Of a stretch of DNA of 64,000 nucleotides, positions 24,421-37,555 are shown piece by piece. Both the position numbers and the translations under genes were made by a program. Under the pieces are notes generated by a model, which did no database searches, was not told the DNA's origin, and saw only the letters and a list, made by a program, of their open reading frames with translations. Source of the DNA: Anseranas semipalmata. Lineage: Eukaryota > Chordata > Aves > Anseriformes > Anseranatidae. The stretch is taken from the NCBI GenBank assembly GCA_013399115.1, contig VXAA01004051.1:1-64000 (forward strand). Reading direction: 5' to 3'. Every line of letters starts with the position of its first letter. The first letter of the stretch is position 1.

Positions 24421-25345
24421 GCAAGTTGTTTAAAACAAGAGTTTGAAAAACAGGCTGCCCTAGTTTGGCTCATGGGTTGGTAGCATCAGCTATTCACTGG
24501 TAAAGGGAGCATTCAGGGAGAGGACGCCACGTCAAAAGAGTGAGTGGTAGAAGGAGCAGATGAAAGAATCGGTGTTTCACTTCAAATGCATAGGGGAAAA
24601 AGGGTTTTGAAAAAAGCTGGAGGTTTTAGAAAGGCACCCAAATGCTTTCATTTTATACAGCTGATTACCTAATACACTGCTCCCAAGTTCAGGATTTTAC
24701 TAGCTGACTAATATCTAAAGACGTTTTCTGCTTGTTTTCTCTGCAAACCTCATGGCACTGACAAGAAATACATTGTCCATATGGGGTGAAGAATGGCATT
24801 TAAGTATCGTGTGTTGAAATCCCACTCACTTTTACACATTATGCTTCAAAGCCCTGCTTCCTGGATACAAAAGTAGTTGTGTTTCCAGCAGAACGTTTAC
24901 ATAGTTTAGCATGAAATGAAAGCACCGGGGTATGAAGCCAGCCATGTATATAAACCATTAAACAATTTCAGCGCAAAGCTGCACAAAATGTCTATTAAAT
25001 TTAACAGTACTATTAAAAATCCACATTTTAGCTTTCTTTGTTTCTAGCAAAGAGGCTTTGACACATGGAAAAGTTGGTTAAAAAATCCCCAACAATAAAC
25101 AACCAAAACCCAGCCTTTGCTTGGTACTTAATTTCATAGCAAAGACGAAGCGTACGGGTCCCATGCTTCCCAATTGGTCTTGCTCCAATCCTGAGCTGAC
25201 TTTTAAGTTCTCTGCAGTGTAAATGTTCCCTTTATGAAGTGGGCTGTAAGCAATGCCCATGGAAGCCTCTCCTAAGGAGGTGTTATTTTAATATATGAAG
25301 GGCAGTCATTTCATTTCATAAAGATAGCTTGTTCCACGGAGGAAA
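24421..25345. other. Unannotated stretch
   Basis: AT-rich sequence without recognised repeats or exons. Confidence 0.35.
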
Positions 25346-25349
25346 TAAA

Positions 25350-25390
25350 CATCCCACTTGACAGATGCAGGGACGCTCAGAGATCCTCAG
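25350..25390 (-). mobile_element. Possible MIR-like SINE fragment
   Basis: 'catcccacttgacagatgcaggg' followed by 'cgctcagaga' resembles the reverse complement of the MIR part reading 'cctcagtttcc.catctgtaaaatgggg'. Only about 40 bases match, so the call is tentative. Confidence 0.3.
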
Positions 25391-28300
25391 CTCTTGTGGG
25401 GGCAGGGAAGGGCCTATAAAGCTTTTCTGTATTCCCTGCATTATGGTGCACGGGGCTTCAGATGTCTTCTCTGAAAACCAATTCTGTGGTATTACTGTAA
25501 CCACCTAATAATTTTATTTTGGCTTTTGAATACTATGCACGAATGCCACAGAATGCAAGGAGAAGCTTGATGTAATGTGAAAGGGTGCTGATAGCAAATG
25601 GAGAAGGGTCCCTAAGTAAAGGCATTACCCTCTCTACATCCAGCAGGAGGGAACTTGCACGGGCAAGGTGTGAGGCGTTCAGAACCAGCTTCTGCATGAT
25701 GGGTTTCTGGGAACAGCACCTCTGTCGGCACGGCAGAGCGCAGGTTAATGGGCTTCTGCAAAGCTGGTTTTTACTCTCAGGAGTTTGTCTCGCTGTCTCT
25801 CCCAATTGCACAGGAGTCCGAGACGGTGGGCTGAAAAAACCATTGCTACTACAAATTCCCCCGTTTTGAAGGCGTTGTGTCCCAGTGTGTTGTGGGTGAC
25901 TGCCCCTTTTCGATATGGGCACAGATCAGTGTCTTTCAGTTAATTCTTTTTGGATCCTGTGTTTGTTCTGGGCTGATCAACAACTATTTCTGACTCCAGG
26001 TCTGGAGGCCAAAAAGCTGGCTTAGCAACTGGAGGGAAGAGTTCAGATGAAAGGGATGAGAAGCCTCCTGCCTTATCTATTAATCCAATGCTGTATTTGT
26101 TATCCAGAAATTATGGGGAGCTGGCTGCGGAGCAGGGGAGAGGCTTATCCGCAGTTATTCCAACCGCATTTCTCAACGTCATGTTTGTTGTGCTTGGAAG
26201 GAGCTGGCTAGCTCTGTCTCTCTCTCCCGCACTCCCTCTTGCTGAACATAGTAGCTACACTATGTGCTTACCGGAGACCCGTGGCACTTCATGGTAAACC
26301 AGGGTTGCTTCATTTTTCCCTTGTTTGATGAATGAAGCTTGGGGTGAGGTGATGTGGGGGGAAGCAAGGAGAGAGGAAAATTCACCTTGAGAAAACCCAG
26401 GTTTCCTTAATGATCAAAAGATGTTATGCCGAGGACTACATATTTTGCAGGAAGTTTGACCAAAAAAGGGAAAAATACTCTGTCTTTTTACAGTGCTTAC
26501 AGCCTTTCTGCTCAATGCAAGTGAAGTATATGGGAGAAATGAAAGAGCGAGCTTAGGTAAAATTCCCTCTGTGTCAGTGCAGGAGCCTACCTGCGTGCCA
26601 TTCTGTCGCTCAGCATCACTGCTGCTTGAAGGGATGCAAAAGAGAGAGGCTGCGCTGAAGTCCACAGTGCTTTCTAAATACGGCTTATGCTATAGGAAAA
26701 TGTCATTTAGTTCCCAGGAAAAATAGCACAGAGATGGAGGACTTTTTTTTTTTTTTTTCGTGGACAATGTATAACTTCTCTTGTAATAGAAATAATAATT
26801 TCATCAGCAGCAAATGCTGTTGTTGGCACTGCTTTACTATTGCGGTAATGGTTCTGTGATAAAACAATTTGTTATTTCTTTCATTTTTTTCATGATTCAT
26901 CATATATTGTGCACAAGCAATAGCTTTTACCAGTAAAGAATGCAGGGGAAATGATGTCTCAGAATAGCCTTGTATGATGTATCCACTAGTGTCAGGGAAT
27001 TTGTCATGGAAGTGCTGCCATTTTTATCCGCTTGAAGTAAATACCACAAAATGAGTTATATAAAGTTTCAATTAGACTTCTGTTTCCTTTTTTAAAGCTT
27101 GCAGAAATGGCAGCATCTACAGTGTATTTTTTTCCTTGCAAATTTTTATTTCCTCTTTGGATTTTGCTTCTCAAAAGTTTATGTTTTTATCTAAATTAGT
27201 TCAAGCTGTCACCAATACATATGTGTTTTTGATTTTTTTTTTTTCACACAGCAATTTTCCCTAAGAAAACAAAGAAAACAATGCTTATTTCACTGCCTTG
27301 CATTTTTCATATAGATATTGCATGCATTACATCCCATGCTGTATTTCAGCAGCAGCCAGACAATACTATCACAGAAACGTTTCTTCATGATGGAGGACTT
27401 CTTTTTGAGTTTGGGAAAAACCTTGGGGGAAACCAGCCAGTGTGATTTGGCAGTTCCATTCTTTTTGCTTTTGTTCTCCTTGGACTAGATGGTGGGTTTC
27501 TTACTCATTGGTTTCACTGGGGCTTCTTGTGGGGTGAAATGCTATACATCATCAGTAAAATTATGACAATCTGTCCCTTCCTGTACAAAGAGTTATTAAA
27601 AGTCCACTCCTCCAGGGGCTGAGAGAATTAGAGAATCTGCTAAATAACAGCTTTGAAATGCTTTTTCCTACTTATATGTACTTGGTTTGAATGGGGAACT
27701 GAATTTCCTGGACGGACTCTGAAGCCAAAGTGAAGGAAGGAAGGTGATGGAGCAGCTTTGCTTTCTGGCACTGCCCAGTCTGGGAAGTCCTTTGTGGGTT
27801 AGGGCCTCCACAACCCAAATTGCTCGAGTCTCAGACATCACAGCCTGGCTCCTTGGGTAGCCATTGGTAGCCGTGAAAAGTAAGGGCAGGGTGGGTGCGG
27901 GAAGTTCTCATCTTGTCCTAGCGGCGTGTTGTGACCACTCTGTGTTTATTCTGCTCAGGCGTAAACGATAACACAAGATGTAGGGCACAGTGAAGCAACG
28001 CTTGGGAATTTTGCTGCTGATGTTAATGGTGTCGGTCTCTAATCCCTTTCTAACAAAGGCGAGATGATGCATCAGCAAAATGGCCGCCCACACTGAGAGA
28101 GACACCAGGGCCATTCACAGTTGCCGAGACAGTGAAACAGTATTTTGGGGAGGAAAAAAAAGAAAAAGCTCATTCCTTAATATATGGTCTTATAGGGTAA
28201 ATATTTATCCAGCCATCTAAAGGCAGGAGTAATCGCTGCAGTTTTCCCTTCACTCAGAGACTGGAGATTTTCCCTGACTGCAAAAAAAAAAGAAAAAAAA

Positions 28301-29355
28301 AAAAAAGTCCAATTTTGTGTATGTGAAGAAATCAAAGCATTGCCCTTGAAATGGGTTTTTCAGCTGTCTCCTGGGTATTCTGGGGTTAGTTTTCACCACG
28401 TGAGGTTCTGAAGTGCATACTCAAAGGTTCAAACACAGGAAAATTGGCTATCACTGCCAGCTCTGTTGGGTGGGAGAAAGCAGTTCCTTTATAGAAAAAG
28501 GAAAAAAAAAAAGGAAAGACTTTTTTCTTTTTCTTCTTCCAAGGGACTATATGAGAATGAGCTGGAAGAAGTCTTGACTTTTATGATATCCTGTAATCAA
28601 ATTTGAGCATCTTATTTGCTTCTTTTCTCCAAGACCACCCTGGTGGTAACAGTCCACACACACACAATTTTGGTATGCATAAACCCATAAATTTCATAAC
28701 AAAATATAGGAGCTGAGGTTGTAGGAGGACTGTAAGGCAGAAGGTGCTGAAATGTAAAGTCTGTGTATGTTTGAAGGGATGTCATTTATTACATACTTCT
28801 GCCTTTAAAAAAAAAACAACCGTGCTGTTATGACACAGACTGTATAAATATATATTGCCTAATGCAAGATGGTGTGGTGTAAAGATTTTATTGGCATGCA
28901 GTAGCTTAGCCTGAGTAGCGAAGGCCTGAGCAAGCTCTGTATCACGTCAGATGTGTGCCAAGAAAACACGGCCTTGGCGTGGGCAGTAAGAACATCCCCA
29001 GTGACGCTGCGTAGGTGTAAATCCAATGAGGATAATAACCCATATGCTTCAGGGCATCGACCCATTACTAGCTGCCTGGGATTAGGGAGGAATTTCTCTT
29101 TTGGTTGAGTTGCTCTAAAGTCATTTATGGTGGGGCTCCACACACTTCTCTCTGAAGCCTCTGCCCTTGGCCGCTGCAGGAAGAGGACGTTGAGTTTGAT
29201 TGACTAGCTGGAAGGGCCCGATCTGGTAATTCGTGTGTTCTTCTGCAAATTCTGTGACGGGACCTGCTTTATGTGGTTTGGAATATGTTTTGATGGGGCA
29301 CTTTGTGCACATCTCTGTGCGGTGCCAGCTCCTATAAAGCTTCTTTCATAAATGC
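25391..29355. other. Unannotated AT-rich stretch with homopolymers
   Basis: There is a T-run of 16 at 26743-26758, an interrupted A-run at 28282-28306 and further purine-rich runs near 28500-28515. The open frames of 60-129 codons overlap each other and show no domains. Confidence 0.4.
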
Positions 29356-29600
29356 CTGGAATAATTTAGGTTGGAAGGGAGGATCTGCAGATCTCCAGTC
29401 CAAAACCCCGCTCAAAGCGGGGCTGTCTTCACAGTCAGGTCAGGTTGCTCAGGGCCTTGCCCAGTCGAGCTCTTAAAATCTCCAGGGGTAAGAACTTTGC
29501 TGCTTCTCTGTCCACTTCTCCATGGGGCTTTTCCAGCAGCTTTAGCAGGAGTGGCACGGGCACTTGTAGACACATCTGTCTTCATGTGAGCTGAGGTAGG
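29356..29600 (-). mobile_element. CR1 LINE 3' end fragment
   Basis: 'ataatttaggttggaaggga' at 29361, 'gatctccagtccaaaacccc' at 29390 and 'caggttgctcagggccttgccc' at 29441 follow the reverse complement of the CR1 3' region in correct order and spacing. The later 'aaaatctccagggg' at 29475 also fits. The element lies on the minus strand and fades after about 29530-29600. The plus-strand 72-codon frame at 29371-29589 is read through this repeat. Confidence 0.8.
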
Positions 29601-29646
29601 GCCTCTCTAGTCACGGTTTGTCATTTTTTCTTTCTCTTCTAATCAG

Positions 29647-29691
29647 TGGAGAGAAACACATGCCTCCTGGTGGAGTTTCTTTCATCCTGAG
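29647..29691 (+). other. Candidate 45-base micro-exon
   Basis: A long pyrimidine tract ending ATCAG at 29646 is a very good 3' splice site. CTGAG|GTAAGC at 29691/29692 is a good 5' splice site. Two of the three frames are open across the 45 bases, and 45 is a multiple of three. It is too short to recognise a protein. It lies just beyond a CR1 fragment and could be a lncRNA or alternative exon, or chance. Confidence 0.2.
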
Positions 29692-31050
29692 GTAAGCATT
29701 TTAGAGCACCCTTGGCCCGAATCATTTCTGGCAAGGTCTGTCTTTCTCCGATGACCCTGGGAGGAACATAGATGTCCCCCTTAGATTTGAGACCTATGCA
29801 GTAGGCAGCAATAGTTGCCTGAAAGGACTCTCAGCCTATATGTCCAAATACAAAGTTGTCCAAGGTGAAGGAAACAGTGACAGCTTATGACAGTGATCTC
29901 CTATGATGCAGTGTTCTGTGCTGACTGTGGAAAAAAGCCCCAGAATACTGGAGAAGGTGGTTTCCTGGATTTCTAATGTCATAAAACTACTATTCCTGTC
30001 ATTTGTCTGAGCCTTGAAGGCAGCAAGTTTCAGATGTGACTTCAGGACTGACTTACTGTTGTACATCTAAATCAGTAAAGATTTATCCTGTTGAAAAATG
30101 GCCTTGGATTCCAGCAATGTCAGCTGATGTTTGAAGCTTGAAGGTTTGATGTGGGCAATCCTTATTACAGCTGGTGGAAAAATGCAGACTATTATTGTTT
30201 CTTGGGGGTAGAGAAACACATTTCAAATAAAAAGTTGGGAAAAAGCACATCTGTCTTTTAGGTGACAAGGAAAAAAAAAGTGGGTGGAAATACTAGGAAA
30301 TTCCATCTGATAGAAAAAAGCAACCAAAAAAATATGCCAAAATCTTCTAAAAGATTCTGGCAAGAAATCATTGGCAGCTGCTAAAATACCACTGAATTCT
30401 AGTCTTTACTGATGAAATCTGCTTCCCTGGAACTGCACTTGGAAAATCCCTAGCCATGGTGTTCTCCAAACAGAAAACAAAAACAGGGGTGATTCCACTT
30501 GGGGAAAAGAGCCCCCAAGATTTTGGGGTGAAATTATTCCAGTACATTTCTCCGTGAACTGCTGTTTATTTCTTTCTCTGTGAACAGAGACCTAATGGTT
30601 ACATGCTTCTTTCAGTTTTCTGTATCTCAACAAGTCCCAGAGAATTTCTTGAGACCGAGTAAGGTTTTCCTATTCCAGCCTAAAGAGAATTAAAAAATAA
30701 AGTCAAGGACAATTGAAAAACTCACTTTTTATTCCCATCTATGAAACTAGATTTTATTAGGAAATCTAATTGAAGTTGTTCCTGCAGGGTAAACCCTCGG
30801 CACACTGTCTTATTCTCAGGATGCCAGTGGAATAAATGGAGTGATGGAATCTGGAAAGATCCTGCTGCAATTCATAAAGTAACCTTCTCCTTCCTCCCCA
30901 CCCCACCTCCCACCACAGCAGGGGAAAATTATGGGAGTAAGAAAAATAAAGCTCCTGCGATGTTAAAACTTGCTGCTCTGTCAAATAATACTCTCTCTAT
31001 TTTTCTTTGTATTATACCAAAACAAAAAAAAAAGGAGGAAGAGAAGATTC
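29692..31050. other. Unannotated AT-rich stretch
   Basis: There is an A-run near 30270-30280 and a C-rich pyrimidine run near 30893-30916. No gene or known transposon is seen. Confidence 0.35.
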
Positions 31051-31064
31051 CTGTGTAAGTGTGC

Positions 31065-31205
31065 TGCCCGAACGGCGTGCCACACTGGTGCGTGCAGCCC
31101 TCGCCCCGTGCACGCGGAGCAGCAGCTTTGGGTCCCCGGGCTGGGCGCGGGCCAGCGCTGCTGCGGCTGGTGCTGGGCGCTCCCCTTGCGCCCCAGGTGA
31201 GCCAG
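31065..31205 (+). promoter_or_regulatory. CpG-rich islet ending in a 5' splice-like site
   Basis: A short CpG-dense block (CCCGAACGGCG, CACGCGGAGC, GGGCGCGGGCC) ends with CCCCAG|GTGAGC at about 31195, a good 5' splice site. The arrangement could be a first exon at a small CpG-rich promoter. One frame gives about 46 open codons from an ATG at about 31059, but the composition is simply Pro/Arg/Ala-rich. There is no TATA box or downstream partner exon that I can link. Confidence 0.25.
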
Positions 31206-31882
31206 AGCCAAATGTTTCGGTTCGGGGACGTTTATTTAATATCCCCCTGGGAGCTGTAGCTTGGTTAACCTCTGTGGGACGAGCTCCCAGCTACAGAAAC
31301 CTCTCCGCAGGAACACCGGCCAGAGGGCCTCGTGAAACAACCACCGCCCCGGTGCTTTGTGGAAGGTTTAGGCAGGGAATTCAGTCTGGGGAGAAAAAGG
31401 GAACACAGCACACCCAAACTATGATTGCACCGAGAATTTGCTTTTCTCTCTTTCTTTTTTTACATTTTTTCAGGAAGACTGTTCTTTTCCAATTAACTAT
31501 GTGGGATTAACATCCTCTTCCTCTGTTTGATCCCCAAGCCAGTGCAACTGCGTTTTGACTCTTGTTTGGAAGGACATGAAATACAGGATTAAGGTGAATG
31601 AGCTCATGTCAGTTCCTAACTGGAAGGGTATTCAATTCTGTGCTTGAAAATTGTCCTCGTTAGAAAGGTGTTGCCTGAAGTCTCCGGTTTGCCCTGCAGA
31701 GCCTCTCTTGATGCTGCTGGTGATCTCTGTGCTGCGTGTCTACAAGCCATGGTCTTGTTCAAGGAGGTAGCTGGCTGGTGGATCTCCTTCACAATATGTG
31801 AGATGCGCCAGGTCACGCTTAATAACTCGGGTGCCTCAGGAGACCGGGGTTGTGTGTGCAGTCCTGCCATGGATGTTCTTTG

Positions 31883-32012
31883 GTGGCCCTGGGTAAATCA
31901 CCTCTCTTCTGCTATGGGGAAAAAGACACCGATTTTCCTTGTAAAAGTGCTTTGAGATTTACTGCTGGAAAAGTACAATTTGAGAGTTAGGAAATGATGA
32001 TAATAATTGCAA
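31883..32012 (+). mobile_element. MIR-like SINE fragment
   Basis: 'ggccctgggtaaatcacctctct' is followed by 'gattttccttgtaaaagtgctttgaga', 'tttactgctggaaaagtac' and 'gagagttaggaaatgatgataataat'. This follows the plus-strand order of MIR/CORE-type SINE bodies and tails known from amniote genomes. It is a diverged, truncated copy with no promoter part visible. The plus-strand frame 31644-31955 runs through it. Confidence 0.6.
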
Positions 32013-34511
32013 TAGGAGTTTAGGTTGGACTTCTCGGCAAGGAGTTTTAGGGATAGGTCAGTTGGGGAGTGAATACCAAATTTTAACACTATTTGATTTA
32101 AATATGAATTTTCAAGATATTAATGAGTGGTGTATCTTTTCAGCCCCTTTTCTCTGCCCTGTCTGTCAGTTATCTGGAGCCTCTTGTAGAGCAGCAGACT
32201 GTGGTAATCTCTTTCAGATGCTCCCAATATCTGTCTGCCTATATCTTGGCCAGATCACAAGTGAAAAGGGGATCATCAAAACCAGAATAAAACAACACAG
32301 CAGCCATCCAGTGTGAAGTGATGGAAATTTGTGGGTGAAAGAAGCGGAGTTTCTGCTCTTGCTGTGGTGTTTTGTTTTTAAATGCAGAGGGCATGTTGCT
32401 GGTTCTCAATTGTTGTTTGCTAGGTCACAGCGATCTGTGGCTCCAGAAGGTTGTGATGTAAGTAGAATAGAAAAGGAAATATTTTGTCAATTGCTGAAAC
32501 TGGCCGTATGTTGCAATCAGATGTGCAGGAATTAGAAAAACAAGAACAAGGAAACTGTGTATAGCATCAAAGGCAGAGCTGGCTCACACTTTGAAGAGCA
32601 GAAGCATGGCCCTTATTGTTTGTTGACTTTCTCCCACTTTGCGTGCTTGAAGCACTTGAGCATGGGCATGTTAAGGTGTGTTGACACTGGAAGGCAAAAC
32701 CCACGTCTCATGGGTTCAGTGAGCCTGCTGGGCAGCTGAGCTATCAGAAATGGGTTTATAGGGACATCCTGAGTGCCTGGAGTCGTGGCAAGGATACGTC
32801 TGCAAAAAGAGATTTCCATGGATCGTACAGAATCAGGCCTGATATTTGGAGCCATATGGCTAGTGCAGGTTGTTAAGATCTCTCCCCTGGGCATGGCCTA
32901 TCTGTACGCAGCCATGCAGGGCTAAGTTTGTAGATGCTGAGCAGACTCCTTATCACCTTTTTGTTCTCTGTCAAGCTGTTGTCGTTCTCTCAAGGTTTGA
33001 CCCACAGTGACCACATTTCTACTGGAAGTTATTTTTGGCTGGATTCTCATTGTCTAGTAAGGGTTGATTTCATGCTGCAGCCGTGCAGTTTCTTTAGTGA
33101 TTTTTAGCAGATTTTTCCTCCCCTGTTTGGTTATTTCTCTTCATGAAAGATGTACAAGTTAGTGGCCTTACTCTCCCATTATTTTGATGGAAACTGCCTA
33201 GGCACTTGAAAGTTATCGGAGAGCTACTGAGGCAGGTAGGCCCAAAGGGAGCGCAGTTAGACAGGACGAAGGAAATTAGGCTATAAAGAGCACTGAATGA
33301 GAAGTTCAAGTTGTCTGAGAAAAACACTGGCACAAAAAAATTCTAATATGATTAAAAGTTGGCAAAGCGTTTCCGAAGGAGTCAAGTTCTTACGCTGGGA
33401 CGTGTCCGACAATGTTGACTGTTGACAGTAGGCTGATACAACATCTGTGGTCATGTGTTAGGAATTCAGGTCCAATATGCACTTCAACTCTCTTTCTACC
33501 TATTAATCCAGATGTACTATTTCAAACCTCCCTATTTTTCAAAAAGAGTCTGTTACAAAGTGCTCCTTCTTCGTCCCTTTCCAGAATTTCTCCCTCTAGC
33601 CCCAAGTGCTAGTAACCCATAATGGGTGAGATCCGCTGCCCATCTTCCCATTCATCCAAATGTCAAACGTGCTCCAAGATTTATTTAGTCCTGAACTATC
33701 CTTCTTCACACCAGGAATGAGGCAACCTTCTCTTGTGTTTTGGTGAATGAATGGGATCTTAACATGGACAACTTCACTTTTCCATAATGCCTCAAGTGAA
33801 GTTTTGGTTCTTGAGTTTGTGTCCCTGCTTTGAGGCACGGCAGGTCTCCTGTGTCTTCTCTGAAGAATGATCTTTGTCTTTTGTGGTCATGAGGGCCTTC
33901 TCCAGAGTTCACAGAAGCTTGTATTCTGTGGCACTCGACTGTATGTTACCAGACAGTCTCCAAATGTTTGCACAGGTTGCAAACATCTCCCAGGGTCTAT
34001 CAGAAATGATGCAGCGAGTAATGGTGAGAGGGAAGGAACACAACATGCATGTGCTGGATTTATTGCCACTCTTGAAGCTGCTTGAAGTGGTCAAGATATA
34101 GCTGGTAGGTCTCTAAAACCGTGCGCATCGGTGATCTCAAATTGAGGGCTGTGACTGAAAGCACTGACCGTGTGTGTTTTCTGAAGTTAAAAGAGAGGGA
34201 AAAATGGATAAGGTGGGGAAAAGGAAGGAAGGGGCACCCATTGCTTTCTATATTTGTTAAAGTATCATCAATTTTATTTAAGAATAAAAAAAGAGATTTG
34301 TATCTATCAAAAGCAGCATTACTGCACAGCTAGATAATTAACATCATCATGTACGATTTCCGTATAATTAGTATCCTGTAATTAGAAAAGTAGTTAGTAT
34401 AATAAGAACAAGTATAAAATTAGTACAAAGCTATTTTAAGTAGAGGATCTGTTGTGTTGTTGGTTAATCTGACCTGGTCAGTAGAGCTGTCGCTGTCACT
34501 TTGTGTTTCAG
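32013..34511. other. Unannotated AT-rich stretch
   Basis: Open frames here (60-93 codons) overlap in several phases and lack domains. One at 33874-34101 (+) ends in a hydrophobic Leu-rich segment, but no splice signals support it. Confidence 0.35.
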
Positions 34512-34676
34512 GTGGCTTCTGGTGGGGAGCTCGTGTACCTGCGCGGCAGAGGGACTGGTGGGGGTGGCAGTGGACGTGCTACAGCTGCAGCGCTCTGCTC
34601 TGGAGTCTGTGCTGGCGCAGAGTGTGTTGTCCGGGCTAATAATTTTCATGGGATGATGCCCAAGCGTATAAACTAG
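34512..34676 (+). other. Candidate exon open in all three frames
   Basis: A pyrimidine-rich tract ending TTTCAG at 34511 is a good 3' splice site. The sequence after it is open in all three plus frames for 41 to 55 codons, with stops at about 34639 and 34676 in two of them. No start codon, domain or partner exon is seen. The high G content alone may explain the lack of stops. A C-terminal exon of an unknown gene is possible but unproven. Confidence 0.15.
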
Positions 34677-37555
34677 CCCTGTGTGGATTAGAAAGATTTT
34701 CCTGCCTGCATCCAGCACAGAGCACATTTTGGGGCTTCTCTGGGTAAAAATTGTCCTGGGTCCTGTAGTCCTTGGCGGGGATGTGTCAGTTTTCAGCAGC
34801 CGAAGGCACAGTGGCCTTTTGAAATGAGGCTGGACATTCCTTATTGGAGAGGCTAAGCTGCATGAGAGCTGTTTAATTACAGTCCTACGATGGCTTCTGC
34901 ATGCCTTCCCTGGAATTGATTGCACGTTCAGGAAGGTGTGTAAATCAAACAGCCGGCACATCAGGCGGGGGGGCTGAGCAGGAGGAATTATTGGATGCCC
35001 TCATAAAACTTTAAAAGGCTTGAATGTCAAGTTTAAACTCTTGGGGCCTTAAAACTTGAGTCTCAAGGCACTTCTACCTGCTGTTTCATCACATAAGCTT
35101 TTCACTGTTCATGAGCTGCAAACCCAAGATGATTATGACTTCTATTTCCCTGCAGTGTATTTAATTTCCCTTTACTGTTGTCATCATACCCATGTCTGAA
35201 CCACCTTTCATCTCCTCCTACCACTCATCATCCTTTCAGTTGTAGCCAGTGATGCATAGGCTTTTTAAATAGAGTGTTCCTTGTAGGCTCTTATATCAAA
35301 ATCTGTTTAACCTCTGGTGCTTTCAAGCTTAAGGCAAAATCACCGCGTATTAGCAGTTCTAATGCGTAACTGCACTCAACAGGAGAGTGAGCAGACCTGC
35401 GGAGCGACACCGCAGCGCGGAGGGGATGAGCGTGCTCTGCCACCTGCCCAGGCGATGGGCACCTCTCGCCCCGCGTGGCCGTGGCTGGAGGTGGTCCTGA
35501 ACCACCGGGCAGAGGAAGGACGGCAGTGGGCTCCTCCGCCCTGACGCCGAGGACAGGCTGTCTGGACGTTGCCTTGCAATGTTTTTTTTTCAGGGAAACA
35601 CCAAGTTTCTCACCCTCTGTTGTCCCTGCGTTCCAGGGCCCCCCCCTGCATCCTCCCTGCTCGTTCTGTGTCTCTGCACTGTCTGTCACCAGGGCAATTT
35701 TAGCTGCTTCGGCCTCGGCTGTAGTGTTTAATAGCAAGCGCTCTGCACACACCATCAAAAGTGTTTTACACGATAGCCTAAGTGACGTGGAGGTTTGCAG
35801 TCAGATAGAAATAGTGGCACCCACAGCGAAGCAATTAAACTGACAGCGTAGTGGCCCAAGTTTGAATTTAGACGAAGGTTAGGGTCACATGCAGTTGAAT
35901 CTCCCCTTCGATTAGGGTTGGCTGGAGCAAAGCAACAGCATGTGATGGTTCCTAATGTCTCTGCCAGGACCTAGCTCAGGACAGCTGGGTTGTGTTGCTG
36001 TTTCTGTGGCATCTGCAATTTCTTCATACTGGTTCCTTCCTCACCCCACAAACCAAACCCTGTAGCAGCAGTCTGTAGCAAAAACAACAGAAAGTGCCCC
36101 TGGGGAGCGGACCCCAAATTCAGCTTTTGCCCCCCCGGTTAGCTCAGACATTTGTTGGGTCGAAACAGCAGCAACTGCGACAACAGAACTTGCAGATAAT
36201 GGTTCAGTTTAGTAAGTGCCCCATAAAGTGCTCACTGAATGCACGATTCTCCAGTTAACGCTGAGGGCCAGGGAGAATCCTATCATTTGGTGGTCATCGT
36301 GCAAGAGAGAGGAAAATTCTGTGCTAGATCTATACAGCGCTCATTTCCTACAGTAAGGGAGCCTCTTGGCTCAGTTTAAGGTTTCTTGCCTATTTCCATC
36401 CCACATATTTATTCTATCAGTCCAGTTTTATAACATCCTAGAAATAATTCACTCAATTTTCTTTCAAAAAGTCAGAAACCATTGCTAGGCATTGGATTGC
36501 AGAGTATCAAAATGCTTTGCTAATGAGAAATGGGCAAATGAATCTAAGGAAATACCTCCACTTTCCCTGAATATTTCCTCATGCCTGGGACCAAACCCAA
36601 AGCCAAACCGAGCCTTACTACTAGGATGGATTTGTGTTTTTCCAGTGTTGTTTTTGATTGCTTCTCACATCCCATCCCTGCTTTGGAGTTTGGGTTTGGA
36701 TAGAAGCAGCAGTGCTGAAAGGTTATGAAATGGGTGTTTCCGTCCTGTCTCTGGCCCAGTCAGCCACAGAATTAGTTAGAAGTTTTGGTGGAGCCTCTGA
36801 AAATTCATTTTCAGCCATGAACTTTGTGGAAGTCTACGGATGGCTTGGGAGAGGCTGCATTCAGGGACTTTCAAAGCTGACTAGCAAGGTTATCGCTTTG
36901 GCACGGCAAACTCTAAATTGGAGATAATGGAGATGCATCTTCGTTTGGTTCTGTTTCACCACCAATGCTAAGGTGCAAGAGTAAAAGGCTGAATAAAAGT
37001 TCCTCTTTTTAGCACATCTTTGTGATGAGAAAATGGAGTGCTTTGATTTAGCAAAACCTCATCGATTGTTATGATTTGGTTTTGCAGACCTCAAGCCTGG
37101 GAGGTTGGGGTCTGGCTTCCATTATATTCCAAGCAGAAAGCTCATGGAGAAGAGCTATTCTGCTCAAATTGTCTTGAATTTGTCCTAACTTTGGTTTAAT
37201 CCCAGTAAAACCTAAACTCTCAGCGGGTTAAGGGTCTGTTTGTCACTGTCGCTAATGTGTTTCAAAATGCTGTGTAGGGTTTGATAGACAAAGGAACTGA
37301 CAGAGGATATGTATCGTGCACACACACACAGATGCATATATGTTGCAGTATTATGAGGCTCTCTTTCATTTGACCACAGTGGTTTCTACTTAGCCACAGA
37401 AATCTCATGCATATACTGGCCAGCTCCTATTTTCATTTGTGCTGGGGTGAAGTCAAAATCTGCTCTACACGCTTCAAATGAAGGCGGACGGCGTGCCAGC
37501 ACTATGCCACCAGGGGAGAGCTCTGTGCTGAGTTTTGTCATCTCTCTCTGTGTAG
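34677..37555. other. Unannotated stretch with a GC-rich islet
   Basis: A CpG-rich islet at about 35395-35570 is crossed by open frames on both strands (155 codons minus, 122 codons plus), again reflecting few stops. The rest is ordinary AT-rich sequence. A short CA run sits at 37319-37330. No gene is called. Confidence 0.4.
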
